64,000 nt of DNA from an uncultured Alphaproteobacteria bacterium. Its GTDB lineage: Bacteria; Pseudomonadota; Alphaproteobacteria; HIMB59; GCA-002718135. Shown here one piece after another: positions 40,065 through 49,298 of the stretch (its first letter is position 1; each line of letters starts with the position of its first letter). The position numbers and the translations under genes were made by a program. The notes beneath the pieces are model-generated. The model was given only the letters and a program-made list of their open reading frames with translations, was not told the DNA's origin and searched no databases. Location: assembly GCA_902620425.1 (NCBI GenBank), contig CACNHX010000002.1, positions 139,127 to 203,126 on the forward strand. The letters run 5' to 3'.

Positions 40065-40769
40065 ATGAATAACTTAATTGGTAAAAATTTAACTGCTGGA
40101 TATGGAGGGGTCGATATTATTAAAGATATCAATTTAGAAGTAAATGAAGGTGAAATTGTTGTTATAGTTGGCCCAAATGGAGCAGGTAAATCAACAGCAA
40201 TGAAAGCATTGCTTGGTATGTTAAGTTTAACGTCAGGTTTTGTTGAATACTCAAATGAAGAAATTTCTTCAATGCTACCTCAAAATAGAATTAATTTAGG
40301 ATTGGCATTTGTTCCTCAAACAAACAATGTTTTTACTGGTATGACAGTAGAAGAAAATTTAGAAATGGGAGGATTTTTAAGAGATGATGATATTATTCAT
40401 ACAATTAATGATGTTTATGATCTTTTTCCTATTTTAAAAGAAAAAAGAAATCAAAGTGCAGGAGAATTATCTGGGGGTCAAAGACAACAAGTAGCTTTTG
40501 GTAGAGCTCTTATGACTCAACCTAAAATTTTGATGTTAGATGAACCAACTGCAGGAGTATCACCAATTGTAATGGATGAATTATTTTCAAGAATAATAGA
40601 AGTTCGTAAAACTGGTGTTGGCATACTAATGGTTGAACAAAATGCAAAACAAGCACTTGCTATTGCTGATAGAGGGTACGTGTTAGTAAATGGAAAAAAT
40701 AGTAGAGAAGGTACAGGTGAAGAACTATTAAATAATCCAGAGGTTAGAAAGTCTTTTTTAGGAGGTTAA
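40065..40769 (+). CDS. livF: Branched-chain-type ABC transporter ATPase LivF
   Basis: The second ATPase of the importer, 234 residues. Walker A GPNGAGKS lies at about residues 36-43, the signature LSGGQRQQVAFGRAL and Walker B ILMLDEPTAG follow. The shorter length and the GRAL sequence after the signature fit LivF rather than LivG. It follows livG by six bases, and its last codons contain the ribosome site of livH. Confidence 0.92.
   Translation: MNNLIGKNLTAGYGGVDIIKDINLEVNEGEIVVIVGPNGAGKSTAMKALLGMLSLTSGFVEYSNEEISSMLPQNRINLGLAFVPQTNNVFTGMTVEENLEMGGFLRDDDIIHTINDVYDLFPILKEKRNQSAGELSGGQRQQVAFGRALMTQPKILMLDEPTAGVSPIVMDELFSRIIEVRKTGVGILMVEQNAKQALAIADRGYVLVNGKNSREGTGEELLNNPEVRKSFLGG
40760..40765 (+). 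promoter_or_regulatory. Strong Shine-Dalgarno site for livH
   Basis: AGGAGG lies five bases before the livH ATG, at the end of livF, suggesting that the permease is translated efficiently. Confidence 0.75.
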
Positions 40770-40770
40770 A

Positions 40771-41784
40771 ATGATTGATTTTCTAAATTCTATAATTGTA
40801 CTTCTAAATTTTATTATAATTCCAGGTATTTCTTATGGCTCTCAACTTGCACTTGGTGCACTTGGAGTGACATTTGTTTACGCTATACTTCGTTTTGCCA
40901 ATTTTGCACATGGTGAAATCATGTCATTTGGAGCGATGATAACAATTTTATTTACCTGGTTTTTTCAATCACAAAATATTGGTTTAGGAATTCTGCCAAC
41001 TGCTTTATTAGCTTTACCTATAGGAATAATAGCAACAATTATCTTATGCATTATTTCTGATAAATTTGTTTTTCAATATTACAGATATCAAAAAAGTGTT
41101 CCTGTTGTTTTAGCAATGGTTTCAATTGGGGTTATGTTTGTAATAAATGCAATAATAAGAATTATAATTGGAACAGAAACTATAAAATTTTCTGATGGAC
41201 AGAAATTTATAATGAAAGCCAAACAGTTTAAAGTAATGACAGGTTTAAATGAAGGATTAGCATTAAAATCTTCGCAAGTTATTACAATATTAATCACTAT
41301 TTTGCTTTTAACTTTTACTTTCTGGTTTTTGCAAAAAACAAAAACTGGAAAATCAATGAGAGCATTTTCTGATAATGAAGATTTAGCCTTATTGTCTGGC
41401 ATTAATCCTGATAGAGTAGTTTTTACTACATGGATTATTGTAGGTGTTTTGGCATGTGTTGCAGGTACACTTTATGGATTAGATAAAAGTTATAAGCCAA
41501 TTATTTATCTCAACTTAGTGTTGCCAATATTTGCATCAGCAATTGTTGGAGGAATTGGTAGTCCCTTTGGAGCTGTAGTAGGTGGATATGTCATCGCTTT
41601 TTCAGAAATTATGGTAACGTATGCTTATAAGAAATTTTTTGTCTATCTACTTCCAAGTTCTATAGAGCCAACAGGTTTAGTACAATTACTTTCAACTGAT
41701 TATAAATTTGCTGTATCATTTTCAATTTTAGTTATCGTTTTATTGATTAGACCATCTGGAATATTTAAAGGAAAAGTCTTATGA
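40771..41784 (+). CDS. livH: Branched-chain-type ABC permease LivH
   Basis: A polytopic inner-membrane permease of 337 residues with about eight hydrophobic segments. LGALGVTFVYAILRFANFAHG near the N-terminus, here split across two helices, and AIVGGIGSPFGAVVGGY are LivH signatures. It overlaps livM by four bases, consistent with a heterodimeric permease. Confidence 0.92.
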   Translation: MIDFLNSIIVLLNFIIIPGISYGSQLALGALGVTFVYAILRFANFAHGEIMSFGAMITILFTWFFQSQNIGLGILPTALLALPIGIIATIILCIISDKFVFQYYRYQKSVPVVLAMVSIGVMFVINAIIRIIIGTETIKFSDGQKFIMKAKQFKVMTGLNEGLALKSSQVITILITILLLTFTFWFLQKTKTGKSMRAFSDNEDLALLSGINPDRVVFTTWIIVGVLACVAGTLYGLDKSYKPIIYLNLVLPIFASAIVGGIGSPFGAVVGGYVIAFSEIMVTYAYKKFFVYLLPSSIEPTGLVQLLSTDYKFAVSFSILVIVLLIRPSGIFKGKVL

Positions 41785-43154
41785 TGAAGTTTGAAAGATA
41801 TGAATGGTTAGCTATCATAATCATGATCTCTTTATTTATTTTTGTAGGCTTTATTCAAGGATGGTCAGTAAGTTTAGTAATTTTAAATATGTGCATTATT
41901 TCAGCAATAATGACAATGGGAGTAAATATTTCTTGGGGTTATGCAGGAGTAATTAATTTTGGTGTAATGGGTTTTCTTGCCATGGGTGGATTAGCTGCAG
42001 TTCTTGTTTCTTACCCTCCAATTGCTGAGTCATGGCAGGTTGGAGGTATAGGGTTAGGTATTAGTTTTGCTTTACTTGTCGTATTGGTCATTGCTGTAAT
42101 GTATATTAATAAAACTGTAATCCAAAAAAGAAATAGGTATATTTTAAATTCTCTTATAATTTTTTTTGGTATTTTAATTATCAGACATTTTTATTTAAAT
42201 GCTACACATAATATTGAAGATGTTAATCCTGCAATAGCAGGTTTTTTAGGTGGCCTTGGATTACCAATAATTTTCTCATGGATAGTAGGAGGTTTATTTG
42301 CTGCAGGTGTTGCATTTGTAATTGGTAAAGTAGCTCTTGGATTACGATCAGATTATCTTGCTATTGTTACTCTTGGTATTTCAGAAATAGTTGTTAGTGT
42401 TTTAAAACATGAAGAATGGTTATCTAGAGGGGTAAAAAATGTAATCGGTTTAAAGAGACCAGTTCCTTATGAAATTGATTTACAAAACGCAGATTGGTTT
42501 ATAAATTTAGTTACATATCTCAATTCATCAAAGTTAAATAATATTATTGATGTGACTGATAGACAACAAGTATTAAACAATCTTATAATTGATGGTTCAG
42601 GAATTTTTGTAAAATTATCTTACGCTATTTTATTTCTGATTGTTATGTTGATAATTTTCTATTTTGCAAACAAAGCTCAATTATCTCCATGGGGAAGGAT
42701 GATGAGAGCTATAAGAGATAATGAAACTGCTGCAAATGCAATGGGTAAAGATGTTGTAAAACAACATTTAATTATTTTCGTCATAGGAGCTGCAATTGTA
42801 GGTGTTGCAGGTGCAATGTTAGTCACATTAGATGGGTTATTTACTCCATCTGGATATAGACCACTTCGTTTTACTTTTATCATTTGGATTATGGTTATTG
42901 TTGGTGGCAGTGGAAATAATTTAGGTGCTATATTTGGTGGTTTTGTCATATGGTTTTCTTGGATTGAAGCAGCACCACTTACAACATTCATTATTAATCA
43001 ACTTACAGCAGGATTAGAGCCTACTAATGCTCTAAAATTACATTTACTCGATAGCGTTCCTTACTTTAGATACTTATTTATGGGTTTAATTTTATTATTA
43101 ATTTTACGCTATAGGCCTAAAGGAATTATTCCAGAGAAAGTAAGGCACTCATAA
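41781..43154 (+). CDS. livM: Branched-chain-type ABC permease LivM
   Basis: The second permease subunit, 457 residues and about ten hydrophobic segments. GYAGVINFGVMGFLAMGG, LRSDYLAIVTLGISEI and VVGGSGNNLGAIFGG mark the LivM family. It is somewhat longer than E. coli LivM because of the loop around residues 230-270. A bidirectional terminator follows, beyond which the binding-protein gene converges. Confidence 0.92.
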   Translation: MMKFERYEWLAIIIMISLFIFVGFIQGWSVSLVILNMCIISAIMTMGVNISWGYAGVINFGVMGFLAMGGLAAVLVSYPPIAESWQVGGIGLGISFALLVVLVIAVMYINKTVIQKRNRYILNSLIIFFGILIIRHFYLNATHNIEDVNPAIAGFLGGLGLPIIFSWIVGGLFAAGVAFVIGKVALGLRSDYLAIVTLGISEIVVSVLKHEEWLSRGVKNVIGLKRPVPYEIDLQNADWFINLVTYLNSSKLNNIIDVTDRQQVLNNLIIDGSGIFVKLSYAILFLIVMLIIFYFANKAQLSPWGRMMRAIRDNETAANAMGKDVVKQHLIIFVIGAAIVGVAGAMLVTLDGLFTPSGYRPLRFTFIIWIMVIVGGSGNNLGAIFGGFVIWFSWIEAAPLTTFIINQLTAGLEPTNALKLHLLDSVPYFRYLFMGLILLLILRYRPKGIIPEKVRHS

Positions 43155-43157
43155 AAA

Positions 43158-43180
43158 AACCCCAGCTAAAAGCTGGGGTT
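43158..43180. terminator. Bidirectional terminator between livM and livK
   Basis: A 10-base-pair perfect hairpin (AACCCCAGCT, loop AAA, AGCTGGGGTT) is preceded by an A-run and followed by an AT-rich stretch. It can end both the plus-strand liv operon and, read in reverse with a T-run, the minus-strand binding-protein gene. Confidence 0.9.
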
Positions 43181-43202
43181 AAATTAAAATAATTTTTAAG
43201 TA

Positions 43203-44384
43203 TTAAAGAGCGCCAACAGTAACGAATTCGCCACCGCTAACTTCTAATTCTTTAAACGCACCAGCGGCATCACCAAACGCATTAAATTCTACGTCTGTTG
43301 CACCTTGGTAATCAATATCTTTACCTGCAGCTAACATTTGTAAGCCGTATGATAATTGACCAGGGTTAATTACAATACCTGGAGCGTTAGATACTTTAGC
43401 AATATTGTTTAGGATTGATTGCTTATCAGCAGATCCACCAGCTTGAATTGCAAGAGCAATAATTGCTGCAGCATCATAAGACTCTCCAACATATGGAGCA
43501 CTTCCATCCATGCCATTTGCAGCAGCTAGTTCTCCGAACTTAGCTGAACCTTTTGAAATTGCACCTGGCATAGAACCAAATGACCCCTCAAGATCAGCAC
43601 CGATATTATCTACAATTGATTGACCAATCATACCATCAGAAAGAACAAAAGTGTCAAATGCACCTGAATCTAAAGATGCTTCGATCATTCCTTTTCCACC
43701 ATCATCGATATAACCAATTACTAGTAGCGCGTCTCCACCAGCTGATGCAAGAACACCAACCTCTGATGAATAATCTGCTTTACCATCTTCGTGTGCAGCT
43801 GATGCTGTAATAGTTCCGCCACCACGAGCAAATGAAGATTCAAATACTTCAGCTAAACCTTTTCCGTAGTCATTGTTAGTATAGGTTACAGCTATACTTT
43901 CAATTCCTCTGCTTAAAGCAAGTTTAGCTAACACTTGACCACCTTTTGCATCAGATGGAGCAGTACGCCAAAAAGTTCCATTATCAGGAACTTTACTTAG
44001 ACCTGGTGAAGTTGCAGATGGAGATACCATTAAGATACCATTTGGTACTGCAACATTTGCATTAATAGCACCTGTTACACCTGAACAGTCAGCACCCATA
44101 ATAGCAGTTACACCTTGTGCAACTAGATCCTCAGCAGCAGCAGTTGCAGCAGCAGAGTCTACACAAGTTGAGTCAGCTTCTAAGATAGTAATTGATTCAC
44201 CACCTAAAAGATTTCCAGAGTTTGATGCTTCATCAAATGCCATTCTAGCACCATCTCTCATAGCAGGAGTTAAAGATTCAATTGGTCCTGTAAAACCAAG
44301 AATAATTCCTACTTTAATTTCTGCTAATGCAGCAGTCGTTACAGTCGACAAACTTACAATAACAGCTAGAAGTAATTTTTTCAT
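43203..44384 (-). CDS. livK: Periplasmic branched-chain-type amino acid binding protein
   Basis: The substrate-binding protein of the adjacent Liv-type importer. The start is the ATG at 44384, preceded by GGAGG four bases upstream; the N-terminus MKKLLLAVIVSL to TTAALA is a classic signal peptide, cleaved before EIKVG. The 393-residue protein has two lobes of the peripheral-binding-protein fold, with GIILGFTGP and GADCSGV. Cysteines in STCVDS and GADC could form the disulfide seen in this family. Codon use is visibly richer in G and C than its neighbours, fitting high expression. The frame is open 54 bases further upstream, but that would place 18 residues before the signal peptide. Confidence 0.93.
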   Translation of the reverse strand: MKKLLLAVIVSLSTVTTAALAEIKVGIILGFTGPIESLTPAMRDGARMAFDEASNSGNLLGGESITILEADSTCVDSAAATAAAEDLVAQGVTAIMGADCSGVTGAINANVAVPNGILMVSPSATSPGLSKVPDNGTFWRTAPSDAKGGQVLAKLALSRGIESIAVTYTNNDYGKGLAEVFESSFARGGGTITASAAHEDGKADYSSEVGVLASAGGDALLVIGYIDDGGKGMIEASLDSGAFDTFVLSDGMIGQSIVDNIGADLEGSFGSMPGAISKGSAKFGELAAANGMDGSAPYVGESYDAAAIIALAIQAGGSADKQSILNNIAKVSNAPGIVINPGQLSYGLQMLAAGKDIDYQGATDVEFNAFGDAAGAFKELEVSGGEFVTVGAL

Positions 44385-44388
44385 ATTT

Positions 44389-44393
44389 CCTCC
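44389..44393 (-). promoter_or_regulatory. Strong Shine-Dalgarno site for livK
   Basis: GGAGG on the minus strand lies four bases before the livK ATG and decides the start at 44384. Confidence 0.85.
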
Positions 44394-44428
44394 AAAAAGT
44401 ATACTTTTTATATACGGTACCTCATATA
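44394..44428 (-). promoter_or_regulatory. livK leader palindromes (putative operator or leader structure)
   Basis: Directly upstream of the ribosome site lies a 16-base perfect palindrome, AAAAAGTATACTTTTT (44394-44409). Overlapping it by one base is a 20-base imperfect palindrome centred on GGTACC (44409-44428), with two mismatches per arm. A weak promoter candidate on the minus strand, TTGGAA-N18-TATATA, overlaps the second palindrome. This arrangement suits a regulator site, but no regulator can be assigned. Confidence 0.45.
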
Positions 44429-44496
44429 CTAGTTCCAAAAATCAATCATGCAGTTTTTTTATAAAAATACCTAAGATTTTAGCCAAAAACCATAAA

Positions 44497-44523
44497 TTGA
44501 CTTCATTTGCCTCACCGGATAAA
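44497..44523 (+). promoter_or_regulatory. Possible gpsA promoter
   Basis: TTGACT (44497-44502) and GATAAA (44518-44523) are separated by 15 bases, which is short. Transcription would begin only a few bases before the gpsA ATG, giving an almost leaderless message. Confidence 0.3.
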
Positions 44524-44533
44524 GATCAAACGT

Positions 44534-45514
44534 ATGACAATTGGAATTTTAGGCGGAGGAGTTTGGGGGAGTGCACTTGCTCGAGTATTAAGTAATAATA
44601 AAGTTATCATTTATGCTCGAGATGAAAAAATTGTTAAATCAATAAATGAACATAAAATTAATCCAAAATTAAAATACAGTTCATTTAATGAAAATGTCAC
44701 TGCTACTACCTCTTTAAAAGAAATTAGAAATGTTAAATTTGTATTTATAACTTTACCAGTACAAAACATTAGGGAGGTAATTAAGAATTCATCATTACAT
44801 AATAAAAATCATAATATTATTATATGTTCTAAAGGGATTGAAATATCGTCCTCAAAATTTTTAACAGATGTATTTCAAGAAATGATGCCTTTTAAATCAA
44901 TAAGTATTTTATCTGGACCATCATTTTCAAATGAAGTATCTCAAAGTTTACCAACTGCAGTAACGCTTGCAACAAAAGATAAAAAAGATTTTGAGAATAT
45001 TTCTAAACTTATACCTAACAAAGAGTTTAGAATTTATTATTCAAATGATTTAATCGGAACGCAAATAGGTGGTGCGTTAAAGAATATTTACGCAATAGCT
45101 GCAGGCATTGCAGAAGGTTTAAACTTAGGCGAAAATGCTAAAAGTGCACTCATTTCAAGATCTTTTGCAGAAATGGCACGATACGCAAAAAAATTTAAAG
45201 CTGATAAAAATACTTTATTTGGTTTATCTGGGCTTGGTGATCTTATTTTAACATGTAGCTCTAAAAATTCACGTAATACACAGTTTGGTATTAAATTAGC
45301 TTCTTCAAAATATGATAATTTTTTAGATCTTTTAAAATCACAAGAAGTAACAGAGGGTTATTATACAGTTAAAGCAGTCTATAATATTTCACAAAAAAAA
45401 AATATTGATATGCCAATAATGGAGTCTGTATACAATATACTTTATAAGCAACATGATTTAAAAGAAGAACTAAGTAATTTACTAAGTAGACCAATAACAG
45501 AAGAAAAAATTTAA
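44534..45514 (+). CDS. gpsA: NAD(P)H glycerol-3-phosphate dehydrogenase
   Basis: GpsA reduces dihydroxyacetone phosphate to glycerol 3-phosphate for phospholipid synthesis. The N-terminal Rossmann loop is GILGGGVWGSALA, and SGPSFSNEV, GGALKNIYAIAAG with the catalytic lysine, and GLSGLGDLILTC follow. I use the ATG at 44534, giving 326 residues with the Rossmann strand directly at the N-terminus. It is the first gene of a tightly spaced run with deoC, ALDH16, rbsD/fucU and rbsK. Confidence 0.94.
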   Translation: MTIGILGGGVWGSALARVLSNNKVIIYARDEKIVKSINEHKINPKLKYSSFNENVTATTSLKEIRNVKFVFITLPVQNIREVIKNSSLHNKNHNIIICSKGIEISSSKFLTDVFQEMMPFKSISILSGPSFSNEVSQSLPTAVTLATKDKKDFENISKLIPNKEFRIYYSNDLIGTQIGGALKNIYAIAAGIAEGLNLGENAKSALISRSFAEMARYAKKFKADKNTLFGLSGLGDLILTCSSKNSRNTQFGIKLASSKYDNFLDLLKSQEVTEGYYTVKAVYNISQKKNIDMPIMESVYNILYKQHDLKEELSNLLSRPITEEKI

Positions 45515-45518
45515 TTCG

Positions 45519-46463
45519 ATGACAAAGAAAACATTTTATAACTTAGATATAAGCTGGGTTAACAATACACAAATTAATTTAAGTGCGGTAGAACGTCGAA
45601 CCTCTACCTTAACTAAAAGAAGAACGGTAAAAAAGGAATTTCAAGTCGCTTGGTTGTTAAAAGCTATTACTTTAATTGATCTTACTACGCTAAGTGGCGA
45701 TGACACTTTTGGAAAAATTGAAAGATTGTGTAATAAAGCCCTTAATCCTATTGATGATTATATTCTTCAGGATTTAGGAATAGAAAATAATGCAGTAAGA
45801 GTAGGAGCTGTGTGTGTCTATCATCATCTAATAAAAGATTGCACAAAACTTATTCAAAACAAAATCCCAATTACAGCAGTTTCTACGGGTTTTCCTGCAG
45901 GTTTATCATCTTACACAACGAGAAAAAAAGAAATTTCTGACTCTATTAAAGATGGTGCTGATGAAATCGATATTGTTATCAATAGAGGATACGTTCTTCA
46001 AAATAATTGGAAAAAATTATATGATGAGGTTCACAGTTTTAAAGAAACTGCAGGTAAAACAAAAATTAAAGCTATTCTTGGTGTTGGTGATCTTGAGACT
46101 CTTCGAAATGTAGCAAAGGCATCTTTAGTTTGTATGATGGCTGGTGCCGATTTTATTAAAACATCAACAGGAAAAGAAAGTATCAATGCTAACTTAAATA
46201 ATAGTCTTGTCATGTTGAGAATGATTAGAGATTTTTATACAAAAACTGGAAAAAAGATTGGTTTTAAACCTGCAGGTGGAATATCAACATCAAAATCTGT
46301 TTTAGAATTTTTAATATTGGTTGCTGAAGAGCTAGGATTTGAATGGGTTAATCCTAAATTATTGCGAATTGGTGCTTCTAGTTTATTAATTGATATAGAA
46401 AGACAACTCTATCACTACACTAGTGGCAGGTATGCAAATAAAGAGAAACTTGCAATAGGATAA
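45519..46463 (+). CDS. deoC: Deoxyribose-phosphate aldolase
   Basis: DeoC splits 2-deoxyribose 5-phosphate into glyceraldehyde 3-phosphate and acetaldehyde. The Schiff-base lysine 214 lies in FIKTSTGK, the proton-relay lysine 250 in GFKPAGGIST, and an N-terminal TTLSGDDT segment matches the family. At 314 residues it is the longer type with an N-terminal extension of about 45 residues. The aldehyde dehydrogenase gene starts two bases after the stop, an obvious route for the acetaldehyde. Confidence 0.94.
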   Translation: MTKKTFYNLDISWVNNTQINLSAVERRTSTLTKRRTVKKEFQVAWLLKAITLIDLTTLSGDDTFGKIERLCNKALNPIDDYILQDLGIENNAVRVGAVCVYHHLIKDCTKLIQNKIPITAVSTGFPAGLSSYTTRKKEISDSIKDGADEIDIVINRGYVLQNNWKKLYDEVHSFKETAGKTKIKAILGVGDLETLRNVAKASLVCMMAGADFIKTSTGKESINANLNNSLVMLRMIRDFYTKTGKKIGFKPAGGISTSKSVLEFLILVAEELGFEWVNPKLLRIGASSLLIDIERQLYHYTSGRYANKEKLAIG

Positions 46464-46464
46464 T

Positions 46465-48825
46465 ATGGATAAAGTTATAAAAAATTTTCAAAATATATCT
46501 TATGGACCAGCACCAGAAGACAGCAAAGAAGTTAATAGTTGGATAAAAAATTTAAAAAATCCAAATAATCATTTTATTAATGGTAAATTTGTAAAAACGT
46601 CTAGCTCAAAAAAATTAAATGTAATTAACCCTTCCACAAATAAAAAAATTGCAACATTATCTGTTGCTTCAAAAAAAGATGTTAATGCTGCAGTAAGTGC
46701 TGCAAAGAAAGCTCATATTAAATGGTCTAAATTATCATCTTTTGATCGATCAAAATATTTATATGCCCTAGCTCGTTTAATACAAAAAAATTCAAGATTT
46801 ATTTCTGTTTTAGAGACTATTGATAATGGTAAACCAATACGAGAAACAAGAGATATAGATATTCCCCTTGTTGCAAGACATTTTTATTATCACGCAGGAT
46901 GGTCTGCTAGGAATACAAATAACTCTGATAATTCTATTGGTGTCATAGGGCAAATTATACCATGGAACTTTCCCTTATTAATGTTAGCTTGGAAAATTGC
47001 CCCTGCAATCGCTCTTGGAAATACCGTAGTGTTAAAACCAGCAGAATATACTTCTCTTAGCGCACTCTATTTCGCTGAACTTTGTCAGAAAGCTAAAATT
47101 CCTCAAGGTGTAATTAATATTATTACAGGAGATGGTTCTACTGGTGAACATATAACATCGCATAAAGATATTAAAAAAATTGCCTTTACTGGATCGACTG
47201 AAGTTGGAAAAAAAATAATTCAAACAAATACTAATCCAGATAAAAAAATGACAATGGAACTTGGAGGTAAATCTCCTTTCATTGTTTTTGAAGATGCTGA
47301 TTTAGATAGTGCTGTAGAAGGTGTTGTTGATGCGATTTGGTTTAACCAAGGCCAAGTATGTTGTGCGGGATCAAGACTGTTAGTACAAGAAAGTATCGAG
47401 AAAAAATTTATCCAAAAACTTAAGAAAAGAATGGAAAAACTTCGAGTTGGTGATCCATTAGATAAGTCTATTGATATTGGAGCTATAATTGCGCCTGTCC
47501 AACTTAAAAAAATTAATTCTTTAGTAAATAAGGCTCAAAAGGATGGAAATAAATTATGGCAACCTTCATGGTCATGTCCAACAAATGGTTTATTTTATCC
47601 TCCATCTTTATTTACAAATGTAACACCGTCATCTTTTATTGCTCAAGTAGAAATATTTGGACCAGTTTTAACAACAATGACATTTAGAACGCCTAGTGAA
47701 GCTGTATCAATTGCTAATAATACGCCTTACGGACTTGCTGCAAGTATTTGGTCTGAAAATATTAATTTAGCTTTAGATATTGCTCCAAAAGTAAAAGCTG
47801 GAGTCATTTGGATAAATTCTACAAACCTATTTGATGCTGCCTGTGGTTTTGGAGGATACAAAGAAAGTGGTTTTGGAAGGGAAGGCGGATCAGAAGGTAT
47901 AAGAGCATATTCAAAATTACTACTTCCTCTTTCTAAGTCAAAAAGAGGAAAAAAATCATCTAAAGGTCAATCATCTAATGCTATCGATAGAACACCAAAA
48001 TTATATATCGGAGGGAAGCAAAAAAGACCTGATAGTGGTTATTCCTTTTCTTCTTATGATGCTCATAATAATTTTATTTGTGATGTTCCAAACGCAAATC
48101 GCAAAGATGTAAGAGATACAGTCGAGGTAGCATCTAAAGCAGCTAGCAAATCCTCCACAAACTTTAATAGAGCTCAAATTCTTTATTACTTAGCTGAAAA
48201 TTTACAAGACCGAAAAAATACCTTTTCTAGTTTACTATCATCTCTAATTGGTATTTCACAAAAAGATGCCGAAAAAGAATTTGATCAATCAATTGAAAGA
48301 TTATTTTATTATGGTGCTATGGCTGATAAGTTTGAAGGATCTATTCATAATCCTCCTATAAGAGGTTTAACACTAGCTGTTAAAGAGCCAATTGGTGTTG
48401 TGGCAAATATTTTAAATGATGATTTTCCTCTTTTAAGTTTAATTACAACATTAGGAGCAAATTTTGCAGCAGGGAACGCTAGTATTATTGTTCCAGGTCA
48501 AAATACTTCTCTTTTAGCAACAGAATTATATCAACTACTTGAAACCTCTGATGTTCCAGCTGGTTATATTAACATCCTTACAACTAAACAAAATAGTTTG
48601 AATAAAATCTTAGCAGAACATGAGAATATCGATGGTATTTGGTATTTTAGTGAAAATAATAATGAGCGTCTGAAGGTTATTCAAAGTACAACTTCAAATT
48701 TAAAGAGAAGTTGGTGTCCACAATCAAAAAATCTTGATTGGTCTTCTAAAGAAGAAGAATTCTTAGAAGAGTTTTTATATCAAAGTACACAAGTAAAAAA
48801 TATTTGGATCCCATACGGAGAGTGA
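46465..48825 (+). CDS. Two-domain aldehyde dehydrogenase (ALDH16-like)
   Basis: This 786-residue protein contains a full ALDH domain (residues about 30-490) followed by a second, shortened ALDH-like domain (about 510-780). The first keeps the catalytic cysteine 299 (GQVCCAGSR), glutamate 265 (MELGGKSPF) and NAD-binding GSTEVGKK. The second retains the fold pattern (IGVVANILNDDFPLL, AAGNASIIVPGQ) but no catalytic cysteine. This architecture matches the ALDH16 family, in which bacterial members are active. The likely substrate here is acetaldehyde from DeoC; that is inference from operon position. Confidence 0.88.
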   Translation: MDKVIKNFQNISYGPAPEDSKEVNSWIKNLKNPNNHFINGKFVKTSSSKKLNVINPSTNKKIATLSVASKKDVNAAVSAAKKAHIKWSKLSSFDRSKYLYALARLIQKNSRFISVLETIDNGKPIRETRDIDIPLVARHFYYHAGWSARNTNNSDNSIGVIGQIIPWNFPLLMLAWKIAPAIALGNTVVLKPAEYTSLSALYFAELCQKAKIPQGVINIITGDGSTGEHITSHKDIKKIAFTGSTEVGKKIIQTNTNPDKKMTMELGGKSPFIVFEDADLDSAVEGVVDAIWFNQGQVCCAGSRLLVQESIEKKFIQKLKKRMEKLRVGDPLDKSIDIGAIIAPVQLKKINSLVNKAQKDGNKLWQPSWSCPTNGLFYPPSLFTNVTPSSFIAQVEIFGPVLTTMTFRTPSEAVSIANNTPYGLAASIWSENINLALDIAPKVKAGVIWINSTNLFDAACGFGGYKESGFGREGGSEGIRAYSKLLLPLSKSKRGKKSSKGQSSNAIDRTPKLYIGGKQKRPDSGYSFSSYDAHNNFICDVPNANRKDVRDTVEVASKAASKSSTNFNRAQILYYLAENLQDRKNTFSSLLSSLIGISQKDAEKEFDQSIERLFYYGAMADKFEGSIHNPPIRGLTLAVKEPIGVVANILNDDFPLLSLITTLGANFAAGNASIIVPGQNTSLLATELYQLLETSDVPAGYINILTTKQNSLNKILAEHENIDGIWYFSENNNERLKVIQSTTSNLKRSWCPQSKNLDWSSKEEEFLEEFLYQSTQVKNIWIPYGE

Positions 48826-48837
48826 TATACTAAAAAT

Positions 48838-49296
48838 ATGTTAATTAACGTCGATCCTATTTTAAGTCCTGATATATTAAAAACATTACGTGAAATGGGT
48901 CATGGTGATAGACTCGTTATATCCGATATTAATTATCCTGCTCATTCGAATCACAATAGAGTTCACCGATTAGACGGCCTTGATATGACAACTGTGATGA
49001 GAGCTGTTTTATCTGTTTTTCCATTGGATAGTTTTGTAGATTCTGCTGTTCACCGAATGGAAGTTGATAATCAACCAGATGAAATTAATCATGCTAATAA
49101 AGAAGTAATTGATGCAATTAAGGAAGTATCAGGAGATAATTGGAAAATAGGTTCATACGAAAGACAAGAATTTTATAAGCAATCAAGATCAACCTATGCT
49201 TATATTACAACAAGTGAAAGACGACCTTACTGCAATTTTATTTTAACAAAAGGTGTTATCAAACCAGATGGAACTGTTTGGATAATCGATAAATAA
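48838..49296 (+). CDS. RbsD/FucU family sugar mutarotase
   Basis: A 152-residue member of the RbsD/FucU family, which interconverts sugar anomers or ring forms. MLINVDPILSPDILKTLREMGHGD is the family's N-terminal active-site region, of which GHGD carries the catalytic histidine; RRPYCNFILTKGV lies at the C-terminus. FucU members act on fucose and RbsD members on ribose; the sequence is closer to FucU in the N-terminal part, while the ribokinase partner suggests ribose or deoxyribose. Confidence 0.87.
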   Translation: MLINVDPILSPDILKTLREMGHGDRLVISDINYPAHSNHNRVHRLDGLDMTTVMRAVLSVFPLDSFVDSAVHRMEVDNQPDEINHANKEVIDAIKEVSGDNWKIGSYERQEFYKQSRSTYAYITTSERRPYCNFILTKGVIKPDGTVWIIDK

Positions 49297-49298
49297 TT

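Noticed and set aside
44385-44438. N-terminal extension of the livK product
   Set aside because: The added 18 residues precede a perfect signal peptide, and the strong GGAGG site is correctly spaced only for the ATG at 44384.
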